64,000 nucleotides of DNA from AP-15 sp963702685 (GCA_963702685.1 CAVPDQ010000005.1:124001-188000), one strand, 5' to 3'; counted from the first letter of the stretch, positions 16,444 to 26,800 are shown. Translations and numbers: made by a program. Notes: generated from the sequence alone by a model not told the origin.

Positions 16444-17667
16444 ATGAAAAAGGTCACCCGCCGTTCGATCCTCGCCGCCGCACCGGCGACACTGGCGCTC
16501 GCGGCACTGCCGGCGCGCGCCGCCAAGCAATACGGGCCCGGCGTCACCGACACCTCGATCAAGATCGGCAACACCTGCTTCTACAGCGGGCCGGCCTCGT
16601 CCTACGGCACGATCGGCAAGGCCGAAACCGCCTATTTCAAGATGATCAACGACCAGGGCGGGGTGAACGGGCGCAAGATCATCTTTTTGTCCTACGACGA
16701 CGCCTATTCGCCGCCCAAGACCGTCGAGCAGACGCGCAAGCTGGTCGAGCAGGACGGGGTCCTGTTGATGCTGAACCCGCTCGGCACCCCGACCAACACG
16801 GCGATCCAGCATTACTTGAACCGGAAAAAGGTGCCGCAGCTGTTCGCTGCCACCGGTGCGAGCAAATGGGACGACCCCAAGCACTTTCCGTGGACGATCG
16901 GCTGGCAGCCGAGCTATTTGAGCGAGGGGCACGCCTACGCTGCCTATATTTTGGCGAACAAGCCGGACGGCAAGGTCGGCGTGCTCTACCAGAACGACGA
17001 TTTCGGCAAGGACTACCTGCACGGCGTGACCGAGGGCCTGGCCGGCAAGAACGCCAAGATCGTCGATGCCGCCTCCTATGAGACGACCGACCCGACGGTC
17101 AATTCACAAGTAATCGCGATGAAGGCAAAGGGGGTCGATGTCTTTGTCAACTGCGCGATCCCAAAATTTGCCGCCCAGTCGATCCGCAAGGCAGTCGAGA
17201 TCGAATGGAAGCCGCTGCACATCGTCAGCGGCATCGGCAATTCGGTCGCGGCCACCCTGAAGCCGGCCGGGCTGCAAAACGCCAAGGACATCGTCTCCGA
17301 CTTTTTCCTGAAAGACCCGACCGACCCGCAATGGAAGGACGACCAGGGCTACAAGGATTGGGTCGCCTTTATGGACAAATATTATCCCTCGGGCGACAAG
17401 AGCGATGTCGGCAACGTGGTCGGGCCGTCCTTTGCGCAGACCTTTATCCAGGTGGTCAAGCAGTGCGGCGACGATTTGACCCGCGAGAACATCATGAAAG
17501 AGGCGGCGAACCTGCACGACTTCCGGGTGCCGATGCTGCTGCCCGGGATCACGATCAATACGAGCCCGACCGATTTTGCGCCGATCAAGCAGATCCAGAT
17601 GGCCCGCTTCGATGGCGAGCGCTGGCGGCTGTTCGGGCCGATCATCAACGGCGCCGCACCCGCGTAA
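16444..17667 (+). CDS. LIV-type ABC substrate-binding protein, paralog 4
   Basis: 407 residues; the ATG at 16444 follows CAGGAG. The Tat-type leader MKKVTRRSILAAAPATLALA is almost identical to that of paralog 3. Most differences from paralog 3 are scattered conservative changes, suggesting the most recent duplication. It is the last gene of the operon; its stop is 12 bp from the stop of the convergent AI-2E-family gene, with no obvious terminator hairpin between them. Confidence 0.9.
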   Translation: MKKVTRRSILAAAPATLALAALPARAAKQYGPGVTDTSIKIGNTCFYSGPASSYGTIGKAETAYFKMINDQGGVNGRKIIFLSYDDAYSPPKTVEQTRKLVEQDGVLLMLNPLGTPTNTAIQHYLNRKKVPQLFAATGASKWDDPKHFPWTIGWQPSYLSEGHAYAAYILANKPDGKVGVLYQNDDFGKDYLHGVTEGLAGKNAKIVDAASYETTDPTVNSQVIAMKAKGVDVFVNCAIPKFAAQSIRKAVEIEWKPLHIVSGIGNSVAATLKPAGLQNAKDIVSDFFLKDPTDPQWKDDQGYKDWVAFMDKYYPSGDKSDVGNVVGPSFAQTFIQVVKQCGDDLTRENIMKEAANLHDFRVPMLLPGITINTSPTDFAPIKQIQMARFDGERWRLFGPIINGAAPA

Positions 17668-17679
17668 GCGGGGCGCCGG

Positions 17680-18630
17680 TCACTCGCGCTCGCCGCGCCG
17701 AATCGGCTCGGCATAATAGTGCTCGAGCGCGACCTTGACGCAGACGACGACCGGCACCGCGAGCAGCAGCCCGACGATGCCGAACAGCATCGCCCCGGTG
17801 ACAAAGGAAATAATCACGATGACTGGGTGAATCCGCGCCGCCTGGCCGAGCACGACCGGGCCGACCACATTGTCGATCGACAGGCGCAGGCCGATCGCAA
17901 ACGCCATCAGAAAGACGGCGGTCCAGATGCTCGCCTGCTGCACCGCGACAAGGCCGACGAGCGTCGCCGAGGTCAATGGCCCGACGACGGGCACGAGCTC
18001 GAGCACGCCGACGGCGAGCGCGATCAGCTGGGCGTGCGGCAGGTGAAACACCGGGCCGAAGCCGATCCAGCCGATGACCGAGGTATAAAGCACGACCAGA
18101 AAGATGCCGATCAGATAGCGGCGCAAGGCCGGCACCAGGGTCGGCAGCAATACCTCGACCGAATGGCGCCGCTCGGGCGGCAACAGCCAGATCGCGCCGG
18201 CGGCGAGACGCGGCCCCGAAACCATAAAATAGGGGGTCAGCACCAGCAGCAGAAAGCCGCCGAAGACGAACGATAGGGCGATGCCGACGATGTTCGTCAA
18301 GGCGCTGCCGCCGAGCGTGCCGCGCAGCGTGTCGCCGAGCGCGCCGATGATCTGGTCCGGCCGGTAGGTCCGGCCAAACAGGACGATGCCGTTTGGCCCC
18401 ACTGCCTGGTCGAGAAAACGGCGCAGTATGTCCGGCGCGTGCGCGGCGAACTGCAAAAGATCGGCAATGGCGGCGCGGCCGATCCAATAGCCGGCGCCGG
18501 CAGAAATCGCGAGCAGCACGATGTAGGTAAGGAGCGCCGCCGGCCAGCGCGGGCCGCCGAGCCGCTGTTGCAGCGCCTTGATCAGCGGGTCGGTGACAAA
18601 GCCGATCGCGACCGCAAAGACAAACGGCAA
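17680..18630 (-). CDS. AI-2E/PerM-family membrane protein, 5' end unresolved
   Basis: 316 residues from a TTG at 18630, with about seven or eight membrane segments and the family regions GGFLLLVLTPYFMVSGPRL, LELVPVVGPLTSA and NVVGPVVLGQAARIHPV. Members of this family are exporters or permeases; autoinducer-2 export is proven for few of them. Coding clearly continues upstream: VGGWAIAAVLAALAVLLYAI (about 18633-18705) is the expected first membrane helix, but the open frame has no ATG or GTG. A GTG at 18773 overlapping the upstream gene's TGA would be a natural start if one base is missing near 18718-18720 (GGGC read as GGGGC). Confidence 0.8.
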   Translation of the reverse strand: MPFVFAVAIGFVTDPLIKALQQRLGGPRWPAALLTYIVLLAISAGAGYWIGRAAIADLLQFAAHAPDILRRFLDQAVGPNGIVLFGRTYRPDQIIGALGDTLRGTLGGSALTNIVGIALSFVFGGFLLLVLTPYFMVSGPRLAAGAIWLLPPERRHSVEVLLPTLVPALRRYLIGIFLVVLYTSVIGWIGFGPVFHLPHAQLIALAVGVLELVPVVGPLTSATLVGLVAVQQASIWTAVFLMAFAIGLRLSIDNVVGPVVLGQAARIHPVIVIISFVTGAMLFGIVGLLLAVPVVVCVKVALEHYYAEPIRRGERE

Positions 18631-18769
18631 GAGCGCGTAGCGGATCGCGTAGAGCAGGACCGCCAGCGCCGCCAGGACCGCGGCGATCGCCCAGCCGCCG
18701 ACGCGCGAGCGCTGCGGCCCGGCGGCGAAACGGTCCGGTGCCGCGTGCGCCGCTGCGAGCCGGTCCGCG

Positions 18770-19951
18770 TCACGTTCGTCCGGGCGACGGGTTTCGGTCG
18801 GATCCGTAGGTTCGCCCTTTCCACCTGGTCCGCCCGCCGAGCCGCTGCCGGATGCCGTTGCCGGCGAGGCCGACGGCTACCGTATAGCCGCACGCGAAGA
18901 AGAGGCCATAGAGGGCGGGGATGCGACAGTGCCGCGCGGTGCCGATCTGGATTCCGATGACCGCGGTCGAAGCCGCAAGTGCCAATGCAAATCCTGCCAC
19001 CGCCGCCGCTGTCGGGTGGCGAAAAGCGGCGACGCCGATCGCCAATGGCGCGAGCAACGTGAGCCACCCGATGACGCAGCCGCCGAGCGCTGCGAGCAGC
19101 GTGGTCGAGGCGCTGCCCGTGATGTCGAGCACGTTTTTCGACAGACCCTCCCACAGCGAGGCAAAATCCCGGTACATCCGGGTCTGCGCCAGCTCCTCGG
19201 CGGCGAGCACGCGAAAGCGGTATCCCATCTGCTGCGCCCGCATCGCCAACGCGCGGTCTTCGCTGATCTGGTCGGCCACCGCGGCGTGGCCACCGATGGC
19301 GACGTAAGCCTCGCGGCGCACCAGGATGAATTGCCCGTTGGCGGAGGCGGCCGATCGGTCGGCGCGGCGGGCGCTGTCGCGGTCTTTGATGCAGGCGAGG
19401 ATCAGGAGCCCGGCCGGCATCACGACCCGCTCCCAAAAGCTGCCGAGCTCCTGAAACGGGCGCAGCGACAACATGTCGATCGCGTTTCTTTCGGCTGCCG
19501 CGAGCGCGGCTGCAACGAGACGCGGCGCGGCCCGGACATCGGCGTCGATAAAGCAGAGCCAATCGGCCTTTGCGGCGAGAGCGCCCTGCCAGCAGGCATG
19601 CGGCTTGCCGACCCAGCCGGCGGGGAGCGGACCGGCGCCGATCAGCCGGACCAGGTCGCCCTGCGCGATGCGGTGCTCGACCCTTTGCACCGTGCCGTCC
19701 TGCGACTGGTCGTCGACGACGATGATTGTGCGGCGATCGGCCGGGCAGCTTTGCGCCACCAGGCCGGCGAGACATGTCTCGATGTTGTCGATCTCGTTTC
19801 TGGCCGGAACGATGATCGCAACCGTGGCTCCCGAGGTGCCGCCAAAATCGGCGAGCGCCGTCTGCCGATAAGCGCGGAGCTGGCGGACCGCGCGCGCCAG
19901 CAGCAGCAGCACCAAGAGGAGCCAGGCGGCGCCGCCGAGCAAGGCCGGCAT
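18770..19951 (-). CDS. Family 2 glycosyltransferase, membrane-bound
   Basis: 393 residues. An N-terminal membrane segment (LLGGAAWLLLVLLLLARAV) is followed by a GT-A domain: VAIIVPARNEIDNIETCL near residue 45, VVDDQSQDGT near 78, the metal-binding DADVR near 140 and the acceptor-side SEDRALAMRAQQMGYRF near 230. Several hydrophobic segments follow. The layout resembles HpnB/CrtQ-type transferases, in which GPLPAGWVGKPHAC-like sequence is found, so a lipid or isoprenoid acceptor is plausible but unproven. It begins immediately after the stop of the upstream gene (TAG then ATG) and overlaps the presumed start of the AI-2E gene, so the three likely form one operon. Confidence 0.85.
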   Translation of the reverse strand: MPALLGGAAWLLLVLLLLARAVRQLRAYRQTALADFGGTSGATVAIIVPARNEIDNIETCLAGLVAQSCPADRRTIIVVDDQSQDGTVQRVEHRIAQGDLVRLIGAGPLPAGWVGKPHACWQGALAAKADWLCFIDADVRAAPRLVAAALAAAERNAIDMLSLRPFQELGSFWERVVMPAGLLILACIKDRDSARRADRSAASANGQFILVRREAYVAIGGHAAVADQISEDRALAMRAQQMGYRFRVLAAEELAQTRMYRDFASLWEGLSKNVLDITGSASTTLLAALGGCVIGWLTLLAPLAIGVAAFRHPTAAAVAGFALALAASTAVIGIQIGTARHCRIPALYGLFFACGYTVAVGLAGNGIRQRLGGRTRWKGRTYGSDRNPSPGRT

Positions 19952-20617
19952 CTAGCCTCCTGCGCGACCGGAATAGCGCCGCAGCAGCGCCTCGCGCGAT
20001 ATCCACAATTCGCAGTGGTCCCGCAAAAAGCACTGCCGCGGCAGCGCCGAGGGATTGAACGCACGGGCCAGGCCCCACAGCACAAAGCTGTCGCCGAACG
20101 CATGCAGCCGTCCGAACCATGAAAAATCGGCCGGGATCCGCTCAAACCCATAGCGCCCGACGAGCCGAGCGATCTGCGCCTCGCCGAGCCGGGTCGACAA
20201 CGCGGCGTCGCCCCGCAGCGCCCGGACCTCGCGCCATGCCGGCTCGGTCCCGATGTGCAACGCCAACGCGCGCAGCGAATGCTGCACCTTGCCGCGCATC
20301 GCGCAGGCCCAGGCGAGATCGGGCCCTTGCGGCGAATACCTCGGCAGATGCTCGTTCCAGAAATGCAGGGTGCCGATCAGCTCGCCGGGCTCGATCGCTG
20401 TCCCGTTATGCAGCGCCAGCGGGGCGCGCGCCCGGCCGAGCCCGACCCGCAGCACGCAGTCGGGATCGTCGGTGAATTCATAGACGCCGTAGCAGGTGCG
20501 GATCATTGCGTCGGCCCTGCCGACAAGCCCGGCCCAAAGCTCGTCCGGCCAATAGACCGGCGCATGGTCCGGTCGCGGTGCCCGCCGCGCCGCAGAGGCC
20601 GGCGTTGCCATCGTCAT
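19952..20617 (-). CDS. Hypothetical protein, YkoP-like
   Basis: 221 residues if started at ATG 20617; a TTG at 20710 would add 31 alanine/arginine-rich residues, and a second ATG lies at 20611. It has a conserved-looking core (YGVYEFTDDPDCVLRVGLGR, ELIGTLHFWNEHLP, FERIPADFSWFGRLHAFGD) resembling the YkoP-like domain, found near or fused to polysaccharide deacetylases and glycosyltransferases. Function is unknown. Adjacency to a glycosyltransferase (no gap) supports a role in the same surface-lipid or glycan pathway. Confidence 0.65.
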   Translation of the reverse strand: MTMATPASAARRAPRPDHAPVYWPDELWAGLVGRADAMIRTCYGVYEFTDDPDCVLRVGLGRARAPLALHNGTAIEPGELIGTLHFWNEHLPRYSPQGPDLAWACAMRGKVQHSLRALALHIGTEPAWREVRALRGDAALSTRLGEAQIARLVGRYGFERIPADFSWFGRLHAFGDSFVLWGLARAFNPSALPRQCFLRDHCELWISREALLRRYSGRAGG

Positions 20618-20832
20618 GATGCGCGCGGCCTCGGCGCCCCGGCTCGCGGCAAGCGCCGCGCTCGCCCGTTTTGGGCCCTCGACCAGGTCGCGCCGGTCGA
20701 TCTCCAGCAAGTCACGTCATGTCAAACGTAAATATTGTTAATCCGATCCGCGACGCCGAGAAAAATATGTTCGACACGCCCTAATAGGCGATCGCAACAG
20801 CCGATGGCGGCGGCGGCGCGGATCGGCCTTGC

Positions 20833-20848
20833 CAAAACGGGTGTTTTG
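20833..20848. promoter_or_regulatory. Inverted repeat in divergent promoter region
   Basis: CAAAAC-GGGT-GTTTTG is a perfect 6-bp inverted repeat in the 288-bp spacer between the YkoP-like gene and the large repeat-protein gene. An AT-rich patch (20720-20775) lies on the other side of the spacer. It could be an operator or a small hairpin for the 20906 gene; no factor can be named. Confidence 0.35.
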
Positions 20849-20905
20849 TGTCAGATTGTAACGCATTGATGGCACGGCAGCGCGGCGGCGTTCGAGGAGA
20901 TCGGA

Positions 20906-23860
20906 ATGGCGGCGACGGATACCTGGATCGGTACGGCAAGCGCCGATTGGGCGGCCAGCGCCGCCAATTGGAGCGGCGGGTTCCCGACCGCCAGCAGCAA
21001 AGTCGTCATCAACACGGCGAAAGTTCTGACGATCGGCTTTGGCTTCGGCGATACGTTCACCGTCAGCTCGCTGAGCGTCGGCAAAGATTTCTTCGACATG
21101 TCGAGCGGCAGCCTCACGGTCGCGGGGGCGGCGAGCTTTGGCAAGGGGTTTACCCAGAGCGGCGGCACCTTCGCGACCGGCGGTGCGGTCACGATCAAGG
21201 GCGCCGCCAATCTGGTCGGCGGCACCGCCGACGGCAAAACCGCGTTTGCGATCGGCGGCGTGACCACGCTGGCGAATTATACGCTCGGCGGCTCGGCCGT
21301 GCTCGACAACACCGGCGCGACGTTCGAACTGGGCCAGATCACGCTCGGCGACGCCACCGGCGTCAACGCATCGGTCAGCAACAAGGCGGGCGCGGTCTTT
21401 AATATCGTCGGCGATTTCGGCATCAGCCAGGGCAATGCGACCGCGAGCTTTGTCAACGCCGGCACATTGGCAAAGCTCGGCGGCATCGGCACGAGCACGG
21501 TCGCGGTCAATCTGAGCGATACCGGCGCGATCACCGTCGCCACCGGGACGATCGAGCTGCGCGGGGCGAAAAACAGCCTTTCCGGTGCGATCTCCGGCGC
21601 CGCCGGGCAGCTCCTGCTCGACGGCGGGGGCCAGGACAAGATTTTCGGCGCCGCGACGGTCACGACCGGCGGCTTCGCGATCTCCGACAACCTGACACTG
21701 GTGACGCTCGGCAAAAACCTCACTTACAGCGGCAATTTTTCGCTCGCCAATTCAGCCATTATCGACCTCGGCCGTTTCACCTTGACCTTGGCGGGCAGCG
21801 AGACCTTCGCCAACAACGCGGCGAGCGAGGGCAGCGGCAAGCTCCTGACCGCGAGCGGCAGCGACGGGAGCCTCTTTTTCTTCACGCTCGGCGGCACGCT
21901 CGATTGGCAGAATTCGGGCCTCGTCGTCGAGACCGGCGGGTTTACGATCGGCGACGCCAGCGGGAATGCCGCCACTTTCACCAACGAGAAGGGCGGCGTC
22001 TTCCTCTTTGCCAACGACAACGGCATCGGGCACGGCGTGTCGTTGAATTCGCGCTTTGTCAACCTCGCCGGCGCCACGCTGAAAAAAACCGGCGGCAACG
22101 GCACCAGCCAGATCCTGGTCGATCTGTCCGATACCGGGGCGATCGCCGTCGCCCGCGGCACCCTCGAATTGCGCGGTACGGCAAACACCATCGCCGGGGT
22201 CGTCACCGGCGCCGGCACGCTGCTGCTCGACGGGGGGACCAGCGACAAGATCTCGGGTGGTGCTGCGATCTCGACAGCGGGGCTTGTCGTCAGCGACGGC
22301 GGCACCCTCGTGACACTCGCCAAGAATTTGAGCTACGGCGGCACCTTTGTGCTGCAGAACAGCGCGGTCCTGGCGCTCGGCGGGGTCACCTTGACGCTGT
22401 CGGGAGCCGACACCTTCGCCGGCTCGGCGACGATCGACGGCAGCGGTGTGCTGGTCACCAGGAGCAGCGCCGATGTCGAAGCCAGGTCGGTCACGATCGG
22501 CGGTGCCATCGAATGGCAAAATTCGGGGGTCGTCGGCAATACCGGAGGCATGACGCTCGGCGACGCCAGCTTCGACACCGTGACCTTCACCAACGAAAAG
22601 GGCGGGGTCTACAATTTCACCAGCGACAACGGCATCGCGGTCGGTGCCGCGCTCGATACGAGCTTTGTCAACCTCGCCGGCGCCACCCTCGAAAAGACCG
22701 GCGGCAACGGGACCAGCACCGTCACCCCCGATGTGGTCGATGCCGGCACCGTCAGGATCAACACCGGCACGATCGAATTTACCGGCATCAGCAACAGCTT
22801 TGCCGGGGCGATATCGGGCAATGGCGAATTCGAGCTCGGCCTCGGCGGCAACACCACGATCGCGAGCGGTGCGGCGATCGCCACAAAGACCTTCGTCGTC
22901 ACCGATACCAACACCGTCGCCACCCTCGGCGAGAATTTGAGCTTTGCCGGCAGCTTCGGCCTGGGAAATTTCGCCGCTTTCGATCTCGGCGGGTTCACTC
23001 TGACCCTGTCCGGGAGCGATGCGTTCTTGAACTCCTCGGCGACCGAAGGCGCCGGCAGCCTCGTCACCGCGGCTGGCGGCAGCGCTATGGTCAGCAGCTT
23101 TACCCTCGGCGGCGCCGTCGGGTGGCAAAATGCCGGGTCGGTCGTCGAAATCGGCACCTTGACGATCGGCGACGGCAGCTTCGACGCCGCGACCTTCACC
23201 AACGAGAAGGGCGGCGTCTACGATTTTCTCAACGACAGCGGCATCGTGCTCGGCGCCATGCCGAATTCGAAATTTGTCAACCTCGCCGGCGCCACCCTGG
23301 AAAAGACCGCTGGCCTCGGCGACAGCATGGTCGCGGTCGCGGTCACCAACAGCGGCACGATCACCGTCGCGAGCGGCGAAATCCAATTTCAGAATACCGT
23401 TACCAACAGCGGCACGGTCACCGTCGCGAGCGGCGAAATCGAATTCCAGGAGACCGTTTCCGGCTCCGGCAGCTTTACCATCAGGCCCGATACGACACTG
23501 CAATTCGACGCCAGCGTGGCCAAGACGGCGCGGGTCAATTTCTCGAGCACCAGCGGCGGCGACCTCGTCTTGCTCGACGCCCCGCAATTCGGTGCGGCGA
23601 TCCACGGCTTTGGCGGCGCCAACACCGACGAGATCGATCTGCGCGACGTCAATTTTTCGAGCTCGCTGTTCCGGCTCGGCTACACCGGCAATACGACGCA
23701 AGGCGTGCTGACCGCCACCGACGGGACCAACAGCGCCAGCCTGACGATGTTCGGCAAATATACCAAGGCGAGCTTCCATGCCTCGGCGGACGGGTTCGGC
23801 GGCACGCAGATTTTCGACCCACCCTCAAAGCACACGATCCTCGCGGTCGGGAGCGTTTGA
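20906..23860 (+). CDS. Large repeat protein with type-I-secretion-like C-terminus
   Basis: 984 residues; the ATG at 20906 follows GAGGAG. There is no N-terminal signal peptide (MAATDTWIGTASADWAASAA). The body is a beta-rich Gly/Ala/Thr/Ser repeat of about 203 residues present four times, with anchor words at residues about 157, 358, 561 and 764: KAGAVFNIVGDFGISQG, then three versions of FTNEKGGVYNFTSDNGI, each followed by FVNLAGATLEKTGGNGTS. This suggests a long beta-helix or filament. The last 100 residues (DEIDLRDVNFSSSLFRLGYT, TDGTNSASLTMFGKYTKASF, DGFGGTQIFDPP) match the C-terminal pattern of rhizobial proteins thought to leave by type I secretion. Its stop is three bases from the start of the RHS gene, so the two are cotranscribed. 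Confidence 0.8.
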   Translation: MAATDTWIGTASADWAASAANWSGGFPTASSKVVINTAKVLTIGFGFGDTFTVSSLSVGKDFFDMSSGSLTVAGAASFGKGFTQSGGTFATGGAVTIKGAANLVGGTADGKTAFAIGGVTTLANYTLGGSAVLDNTGATFELGQITLGDATGVNASVSNKAGAVFNIVGDFGISQGNATASFVNAGTLAKLGGIGTSTVAVNLSDTGAITVATGTIELRGAKNSLSGAISGAAGQLLLDGGGQDKIFGAATVTTGGFAISDNLTLVTLGKNLTYSGNFSLANSAIIDLGRFTLTLAGSETFANNAASEGSGKLLTASGSDGSLFFFTLGGTLDWQNSGLVVETGGFTIGDASGNAATFTNEKGGVFLFANDNGIGHGVSLNSRFVNLAGATLKKTGGNGTSQILVDLSDTGAIAVARGTLELRGTANTIAGVVTGAGTLLLDGGTSDKISGGAAISTAGLVVSDGGTLVTLAKNLSYGGTFVLQNSAVLALGGVTLTLSGADTFAGSATIDGSGVLVTRSSADVEARSVTIGGAIEWQNSGVVGNTGGMTLGDASFDTVTFTNEKGGVYNFTSDNGIAVGAALDTSFVNLAGATLEKTGGNGTSTVTPDVVDAGTVRINTGTIEFTGISNSFAGAISGNGEFELGLGGNTTIASGAAIATKTFVVTDTNTVATLGENLSFAGSFGLGNFAAFDLGGFTLTLSGSDAFLNSSATEGAGSLVTAAGGSAMVSSFTLGGAVGWQNAGSVVEIGTLTIGDGSFDAATFTNEKGGVYDFLNDSGIVLGAMPNSKFVNLAGATLEKTAGLGDSMVAVAVTNSGTITVASGEIQFQNTVTNSGTVTVASGEIEFQETVSGSGSFTIRPDTTLQFDASVAKTARVNFSSTSGGDLVLLDAPQFGAAIHGFGGANTDEIDLRDVNFSSSLFRLGYTGNTTQGVLTATDGTNSASLTMFGKYTKASFHASADGFGGTQIFDPPSKHTILAVGSV

Positions 23861-23863
23861 TCA

Positions 23864-26800
23864 ATGAAGCACAAAGCACGGGGCCCCCTGACGGCGGGGC
23901 GCGGCATCGCTTTGGGATTGCTCGCCTGGCTGGCGAGCGCTGCCTTTGCCGTAGCGGCGCCGGCCGCTGGGCAAGCCGGTGCGGCGCCGGCCGCTGGGCG
24001 GGCAGGGGCGGACATTGCCGCGCAGCTCGCCGCCGCACATCTTGCCGAGCCGCTCGTCGCCACCGGGCCGACCACGCCGGCCGAGGACGGCGCCTTGGCG
24101 CGCGCGGTCGCGGCCTATCAGCGCCGTGCCGACCCCGACGATTTTTCGAGCCTGACCGGGTTTTTGTCGGCCTACCCCAAATCCGGCTGGCGCCCGGCGG
24201 TGCTGACCGATCTCGGCATCGACTATCTGCATTACGGCTATTTCTCGCGCGCGCTCGACGCCTGGCAAACCGCGTGGCGCGAGGGCAAGGACGCGACCGG
24301 CTTCCGCGCGAAGGCGCTCGTCGACCGCGCCGTCGGCGAGCTCGTGCAGCTCGACGCCGCGTTCGGCTATCGCGACAAGCTCGCGGCGCTGCTGACCGAA
24401 ATCGGCGACCGGCCGGTCAGCGGCCCGGCCACCGAGCTGGTCCAGCGCGGGCGCGACACCCTGTGGATCATGCAGACCGACCCGAAACACCTCTATCTGT
24501 GCGGACCGACCGCGCTGAAGATGCTGATGCTGGCGCAGCGGGCGACACTGGATCAGGTGAAGTTTCTGAGCAAGGTGCGCGCCGCCAGCCCCAAGGGGAC
24601 CAGCCTCGCCGAGGTCGCCGAGCTCGCGAAGCAGGCAAAAGTGCCGCTCGACCTGGTGTTCCGCAAACCGGGCGAAACGGTGCCGGTGCCGTCGATCGTG
24701 CACTGGAAGGTCAATCATTTCGCCGCCATCGTCGCCGAGGCCAACGGGCGCTATCGCCTGCAGGACCCGACCTTCGGGCATCAGGGGGTGTGGGTCACGC
24801 GGGCCGCGCTCGATGCTGAAGCGAGCGGCTATTTCCTCGCGCCGGCTAAGGAGGCCCAGGCCGCCGACTGGCGCAAGGTCGGCCCGGACGAAGCCGCTCG
24901 GGTCTGGGGCGCCGGCCTCGCCGGAAATTGCGGCATGTGCGGCTACGGGATCAACGAGGAGGCGGTGGGCCTGTCGATCAGCGACACTCCGGTCGGCTAC
25001 AAGCCGCCGCTGGGCCCCTCGGCCCAGGTGACGCTGCTCTACGACCAGCGCGATTTGAGCCAGCCGGCAAATTTCAACTTTTTCAACGTCGGCCAGAAAT
25101 GGACCTTCAACTGGCTGAGCTTTGTCGAGGACGACCCGGCTGCCGCCGGCGCGAATGTCGGCCGCTACGACCGCAACAACGGCTTCTTGTATTCGGAGGC
25201 CGGCTTTGACAGCAGCACGCGCAGCTTTGCGCCGGAAGAAGACGACGCCTCGGTGCTGGTGCTGGAAAAGTCGAGCCCGATCACCTACGAGCGTTTTTTG
25301 AGCGACGGCTCGGTCGAGACTTATGCTCAATCGGATGGCAGCGCCGTCTCTCCGCGCCGGGTGTTTCTGACACGGGTCACCGATCCGCAGGGAAATTCGG
25401 TCACGCTCGGCTACGGCAAGACGAGCGGGCAAATGCGGCTCGTCTCGCTAAAGGATGCAACGGGGCGCAAGACCACCTTCAGCTATGGCAAGAGCGGCTT
25501 TCCGCTGCTGATCAGCAAGATCGCCGATCCGTTCGGACGCAGCGCGGCCCTCGCCTATGACGGGCAAGGCCGGCTCATTTCGATCACCGACACGATCGGC
25601 CTGACCTCGAAGCTGACCTATGACGCCTCGTCGCTGATCAATTCGCTGACCACACCCTACGGCACGACGCGCTTTGCCTATGGCACCTCGGGCGGTCCCG
25701 GCGGTCTGACCGACCGGCGCTTTTTGAACATTACCGACCCGCTCGGCTTTGGCGAGCGCGAGGAAAGCTTCGAGCCCGCCACGATGGTGCCTTTCTCCGA
25801 CGCGCACGTCCCGCAACTGCCGCCGGGCACGCTGCTCAACCAGTACCTGATCTATCGCAACAGCTTTCACTGGAACAAGCACCAATATGCGGCGGCCGGG
25901 TGCACGCCGAACGGCGGCTGCCAGTATCGCGACGCCCGCATCACGCACTTTGTTCACGACGCCGAAAACACCGGGATGCGGTGGTCGGCGGTCGAGAGCA
26001 TCAAAGAGCCGCTGGAAAGCCGGGTCTGGTACACCTATCCGGGGCAGCCGGTGTCCGGCGGCCTCGAAGCGGCGCAATCCGGCACCTATGACCAGCCGAC
26101 GGCGGTCGCCCGCGTGCTCGACAACGGGCAAACCCAGTTGAAGCAATTCGCTTACAATGCGGCCGGCAACCGTACCGAGCAGACCGACCCCGTCGGCCGA
26201 CAGACCCTGTTCAGCTATGCTCCCAATCTTACGGACATCATCGCGATCGCTCAAGCCACCGGCGGCGGAAGCGCTACAATCGCCAAATTCACCTACAACT
26301 CCCAACGCCGGCCTTTGACCTATACCGACTCCGCCGGCAAGGTCACGCATTACACCTACAATGCCGCCGGTCAGCTCGCCTCGGAGACCGACCCGCTCGG
26401 CGAGAAGACGAGCTACTTCTACAATCCGCTCGGCTACCTGACCAAGGTCGTCAATGCCAACGGCAAGACCGCGGCGAGCTATACCTATGATTCGGCGAGC
26501 CGGGTGGCGAGCTATACCGATTCCGAAGGCTGGACCGTCAAATACGCTTACGACGCCGCCGACCGGTTGACCACGGCGACCTATCTCGACGGCACCACCG
26601 AAGACTACACTTACAACAAGCTCGACCTCGCTTCGATGACGGACCGGCAGGGGCGGGTGTGGAGCTATGCCCATGACGCCGACCGGCGGCTCACCTCGGT
26701 CACCGATCCGCTCGGCCATAAGACGAGCTACGCCTATTTCGAGGACGGCACGCTGAAGAGCCTGACCGACCCCGACGGCCATGTGACGCGTTGGGACATC

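Noticed and set aside
21752..23779. 675-residue ORF antisense to the large repeat protein
   Set aside because: Composition is that of a complement shadow (Asp/Arg/Gly-rich words repeated with the same 603-609 bp period); the plus strand has the ribosome-binding site and recognisable C-terminal motif.
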